This document shows, piece by piece, positions 53,372 to 54,942 of a stretch of 54,942 nt of DNA. The position numbers were made by a program, and so were the translations under genes. Source of the stretch: an uncultured Phocaeicola sp. (GTDB lineage Bacteria > Bacteroidota > Bacteroidia > Bacteroidales > Bacteroidaceae); NCBI GenBank assembly GCA_948579315.1, contig CAPAOL010000021.1, positions 1 through 54,942 on the forward strand, written 5' to 3'. The notes under the pieces are model-generated. The model was given only the letters and a program-made list of their open reading frames with translations, made no database searches and had not been told where the DNA came from. Position 1 is the stretch's first letter; each line of letters opens with the position of its first letter.

Positions 53372-53390
53372 CTTGACAAATTTCGTCAAG
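53372..53390. promoter_or_regulatory. Palindromic operator at the restriction promoter
   Basis: CTTGAC (53372-53377), 7-nt spacer, GTCAAG (53385-53390): a perfect inverted repeat just upstream of the -33 box. A half-like TCGTCA occurs at 53351. Probably bound by the HTH protein. Confidence 0.65.
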
Positions 53391-53510
53391 ACATATATAG
53401 ATTTTAAATTATACTATTTCTTAATTTCGCAACTTCCTTAATCTCATATTATCGTACTTAAAAAAAATGACAGCGCGACCAAAAGACAAGGAATATCTAA
53501 CAAAATATTG

Positions 53511-53518
53511 TACCTTTG
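53511..53518 (+). promoter_or_regulatory. Orphan -7 promoter box facing out of the element
   Basis: TACCTTTG matches TAnnTTTG exactly, pointing toward the right end. No gene begins downstream before the LRR remnant; a GGCTTAGGCTATGAGCC hairpin lies right after it. It could give a short RNA or read into the disrupted gene. The rest of 53391-53721 has no gene. Confidence 0.45.
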
Positions 53519-53721
53519 CATTGGCTTAGGCTATGAGCCAAAATAGAAGTGGAATATCGGTAACAAACTGCACCGAAAAAAGAAGAAACCGCGCTCGTAT
53601 TGACACCGCAAGTGGGTTAATAATCAATAAAAGCGTTAAATCTTCACCCCTTAGAATGTACCCTTAAAGGTTACGACCATATTTCTGACTTATTACTTGC
53701 AAATTATTGAGTAATAACTGG

Positions 53722-53726
53722 TTGTA
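53722..53726. other. Right attachment site (attR core)
   Basis: TTGTA as at the left junction. The LRR frame is open from 53711, consistent with the crossover near here. Confidence 0.5.
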
Positions 53727-54052
53727 AATACAAAAACTGCAAAAGAATAGAAAAACTACTACTACCCGATAATTTACGTATTATAGAAGATAATGCATTT
53801 TATGGAGCTGACAATATAGAAAATGTCACATTTGGAAAAAATATTTCTTATATCGGGAAAAATGTATTTACAACAAGCTCAACTCATGTACTTGAATTAC
53901 ATTTTACATCCGATGAATGTCCCGATATAGAAAAGGATGCTTTTCAGAAATCCAGAAACAAAGTTATATATGTACCTAAAGGATGTAAAGACAAATATCT
54001 TAAAAAATATAATAAACAATGGTGGTATCCATGCGAGATCATAGAAGAATAA
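53723..54052 (+). pseudogene. 3' part of the interrupted BspA-type LRR gene
   Basis: About 109 codons with no start: CKRIEKLLLPDNLRIIEDNAFYGADNIENVTFGKNISYIGKNVF is a pair of BspA repeats of the same type as at 36130-36500. It ends in GCKDKYLKKYNKQWWYPCEIIEE, a typical C-terminus of this family, with TAA at 54050-54052. It continues the fragment at 34998-36512: the left part stops after AFYDC and the right part resumes with NCKRIEKL, the next half of the same repeat pattern. Confidence 0.88.
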
Positions 54053-54103
54053 TATAATTGGCATACTAGCATCATTATTTTTTAATTACATAATTAGAAA
54101 CAT

Positions 54104-54511
54104 ATGAAAACAAAATTATTAGTATTAATCATGCTTTTACTTGGGATTTATAATCTCCAAGCACAACAGATTGAACAACCTAAAGAAAAACAAGAAAGTA
54201 CTCAAGTTCAGAAAGACAACGTTTCTGATAAATCCACAGATGAAGAAGCTGCCCGATACACAAGAATAGCTCTAATTATTGCAGGCGTTATTCTATTTCT
54301 AAAATGGAAATATTCAGGTCGTTGTAAGAAATGTAAAAGATACCAGGCAATGAAAACGTATGATAAAGATCTTGTAGGTACAATGAAAACAAAAAGAGTA
54401 CAACAAGGAAATGATTACGTCAATGAATATACTCGAAGGTACAAAATTTATAGACAATGCAAATACTGCGGATATAAAGATTCTATTTTTAAAGATAAAA
54501 CAGAAAGATAA
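54104..54511 (+). CDS. Small membrane protein with a zinc-ribbon-like pair
   Basis: 135 aa. A signal peptide (MKTKLLVLIMLLLGIYNLQA), a short Q/K/E-rich segment, one transmembrane helix (IALIIAGVILFLKW, ~75-90) and a C-terminal basic domain with CKKC and CKYC pairs that could hold zinc. Unknown family. It follows the LRR remnant by 51 nt, so in the uninterrupted chromosome it would have been the next gene. A strong terminator follows. Confidence 0.68.
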   Translation: MKTKLLVLIMLLLGIYNLQAQQIEQPKEKQESTQVQKDNVSDKSTDEEAARYTRIALIIAGVILFLKWKYSGRCKKCKRYQAMKTYDKDLVGTMKTKRVQQGNDYVNEYTRRYKIYRQCKYCGYKDSIFKDKTER

Positions 54512-54558
54512 AAGTATCAATACTTTTTTATTCCCTATCCAACACGTCAATTACACCA

Positions 54559-54597
54559 CAAAAGTGCAGAAAACCATAATTTCTGCACTTTTGTTTT
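54559..54597. terminator. Bidirectional terminator
   Basis: A 14-bp perfect stem (CAAAAGTGCAGAAA at 54559-54572, complement at 54580-54593) with a 7-nt loop lies between two convergent genes, followed by TTTT. Confidence 0.85.
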
Positions 54598-54676
54598 ACA
54601 ATTGGTGAATATTTACATATAAATAAATGCCAATCATGGACAGATGATACGAAAAATAACATATTCAAGATTTACA

Positions 54677-54942
54677 CTATAGAATTTCTATTTCCTCTTT
54701 AGATAAGCCGGTTGCTCCGACAATTAACTCTATTGAAGTTCCTGATGATTTTAAGTAACGGGCTACTTCTATGGCTTTCTTTTTCTCTCCTTCTTCTCTT
54801 CCTTTCTCCATTCCTTCTTCCCTACCTTTCTTTTCCGCCGTAGATATAACACTATACCAGTCGCGGAAATTTTTCAAACTGTCCCAGTACTCACTCAGTT
54901 CAGTCTTGGTAAACTTTGCTATCTCCGCTGTTTCAAAAAGGC
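54677..54942 (-). CDS. C-terminal part of an Rpn-family PD-(D/E)XK nuclease (runs off the window)
   Basis: The frame is open from the window edge: LFETAEIAKFTKTELSEYWDSLKNFRDWYSVISTA, then a low-complexity EKGREEG repeat (KKGREEGMEKGREEGEKKKA) and a short helical end (YLKSSGTSIELIVGATGLSKEEIE). This is the typical tail of recombination-promoting nuclease/putative transposase proteins, abundant in Bacteroides. The catalytic half lies outside the window, so activity cannot be judged. The TTG at 54877 is an internal codon, not a start. Confidence 0.8.
   Translation of the reverse strand, partial: LFETAEIAKFTKTELSEYWDSLKNFRDWYSVISTAEKKGREEGMEKGREEGEKKKAIEVARYLKSSGTSIELIVGATGLSKEEIEIL

Larger units (their letters stand above)
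36503..53726. mobile_element. Integrative mobilizable element with a defence island (~17.2 kb)
   Basis: The element carries a tyrosine integrase, Xis-like HTH protein, RepA-like ATPase, primase, oriT-like region and MobV relaxase but no type IV secretion genes, so it should be mobilizable rather than self-transmissible. The cargo half (44.98-53.4 kb, all minus strand) encodes restriction-type functions. Boundaries are set by the split LRR gene: the left fragment ends and the right fragment resumes in the same repeat motif. The 5-bp direct repeat TTGTA at 36503-36507 and 53722-53726 is the best crossover site I can find. Layout recalls Bacteroides elements of the NBU/Tn4555 kind; identity with any named element is not claimed. 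Confidence 0.88.

Noticed and set aside
36509..53658. TTAGAATG direct repeat (36509-36516 and 53651-53658) as the attachment site
   Set aside because: If it were the junction, the LRR frame on the right should be open from 53651, but a TGA at 53708-53710 interrupts it. TTGTA fits the gene break better.

Overview
The window looks like a Bacteroides chromosome, or that of a close Bacteroidales relative. The core genes have Bacteroidetes-type products: DUF4831, DUF4837, DUF3810 and DUF6340 proteins, a fused Nnr, a SecA with an extra acidic insert, and a LptC/LptE pair. Promoters carry the Bacteroidetes -7 box TAnnTTTG. Everything here is read from sequence and remembered family knowledge; no database search was run.

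Positions 1-33 kb are chromosomal backbone. On the plus strand lie nnr, a DUF4831 protein and a small membrane protein. A minus-strand run (rlmN, DUF4837, pdxA, sigma-54 activator, lptE, TPR protein, secG) is packed with gaps of -14 to 18 nt and ends at a clear hairpin terminator. After that terminator come an MFS carrier and a PqqD-like protein. A second minus-strand run (coaX, outer-membrane barrel, TPR protein, lptC, CNNM/CorC protein, PpiD/SurA-like foldase) is an envelope-biogenesis cluster. Then come a DUF4105 protein translationally coupled to a divergent alkaline-phosphatase-fold protein, secA, a DUF6340 lipoprotein, a small acidic protein, valS and a DUF3810 metalloprotease-like protein. 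Intergenic spaces in this part hold dispersed structured repeats: two copies of a ~215-225 bp MITE-like element and three hairpins of a CACCACAGA family.

Positions 33-36.5 kb hold a WYL regulator, a strongly folded 6S-like non-coding RNA with its own terminator, a PD-(D/E)XK nuclease and a surface lipoprotein with BspA-type leucine-rich repeats. That last gene is cut in two: its N-terminal part ends at 36512 and its missing C-terminus reappears at 53723-54052.

The ~17.2 kb insert (about 36503-53726) is an integrative mobilizable element. It has a zinc-finger/four-HTH protein, a tyrosine integrase, a membrane protein, an Xis-like HTH protein, a RepA-like ATPase, a primase, a hairpin-rich oriT-like region and a MobV/Pre relaxase. 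Three arrays of short repeats look like recombination and replication control sites. Its cargo is a minus-strand defence island: a controller-like HTH gene with a palindromic operator, a 1001-aa type IIG-like nuclease-methylase, a second adenine methylase, a membrane-anchored protein, an Mrr-like nuclease, and a protein fusing an Mrr/PD-(D/E)XK-like nuclease to an ImmA/IrrE metalloprotease. This gene combination is the best candidate for an undescribed system. The window ends with a small zinc-ribbon membrane protein and the 3' part of an Rpn-family nuclease gene. No tRNA, rRNA or CRISPR array was seen.
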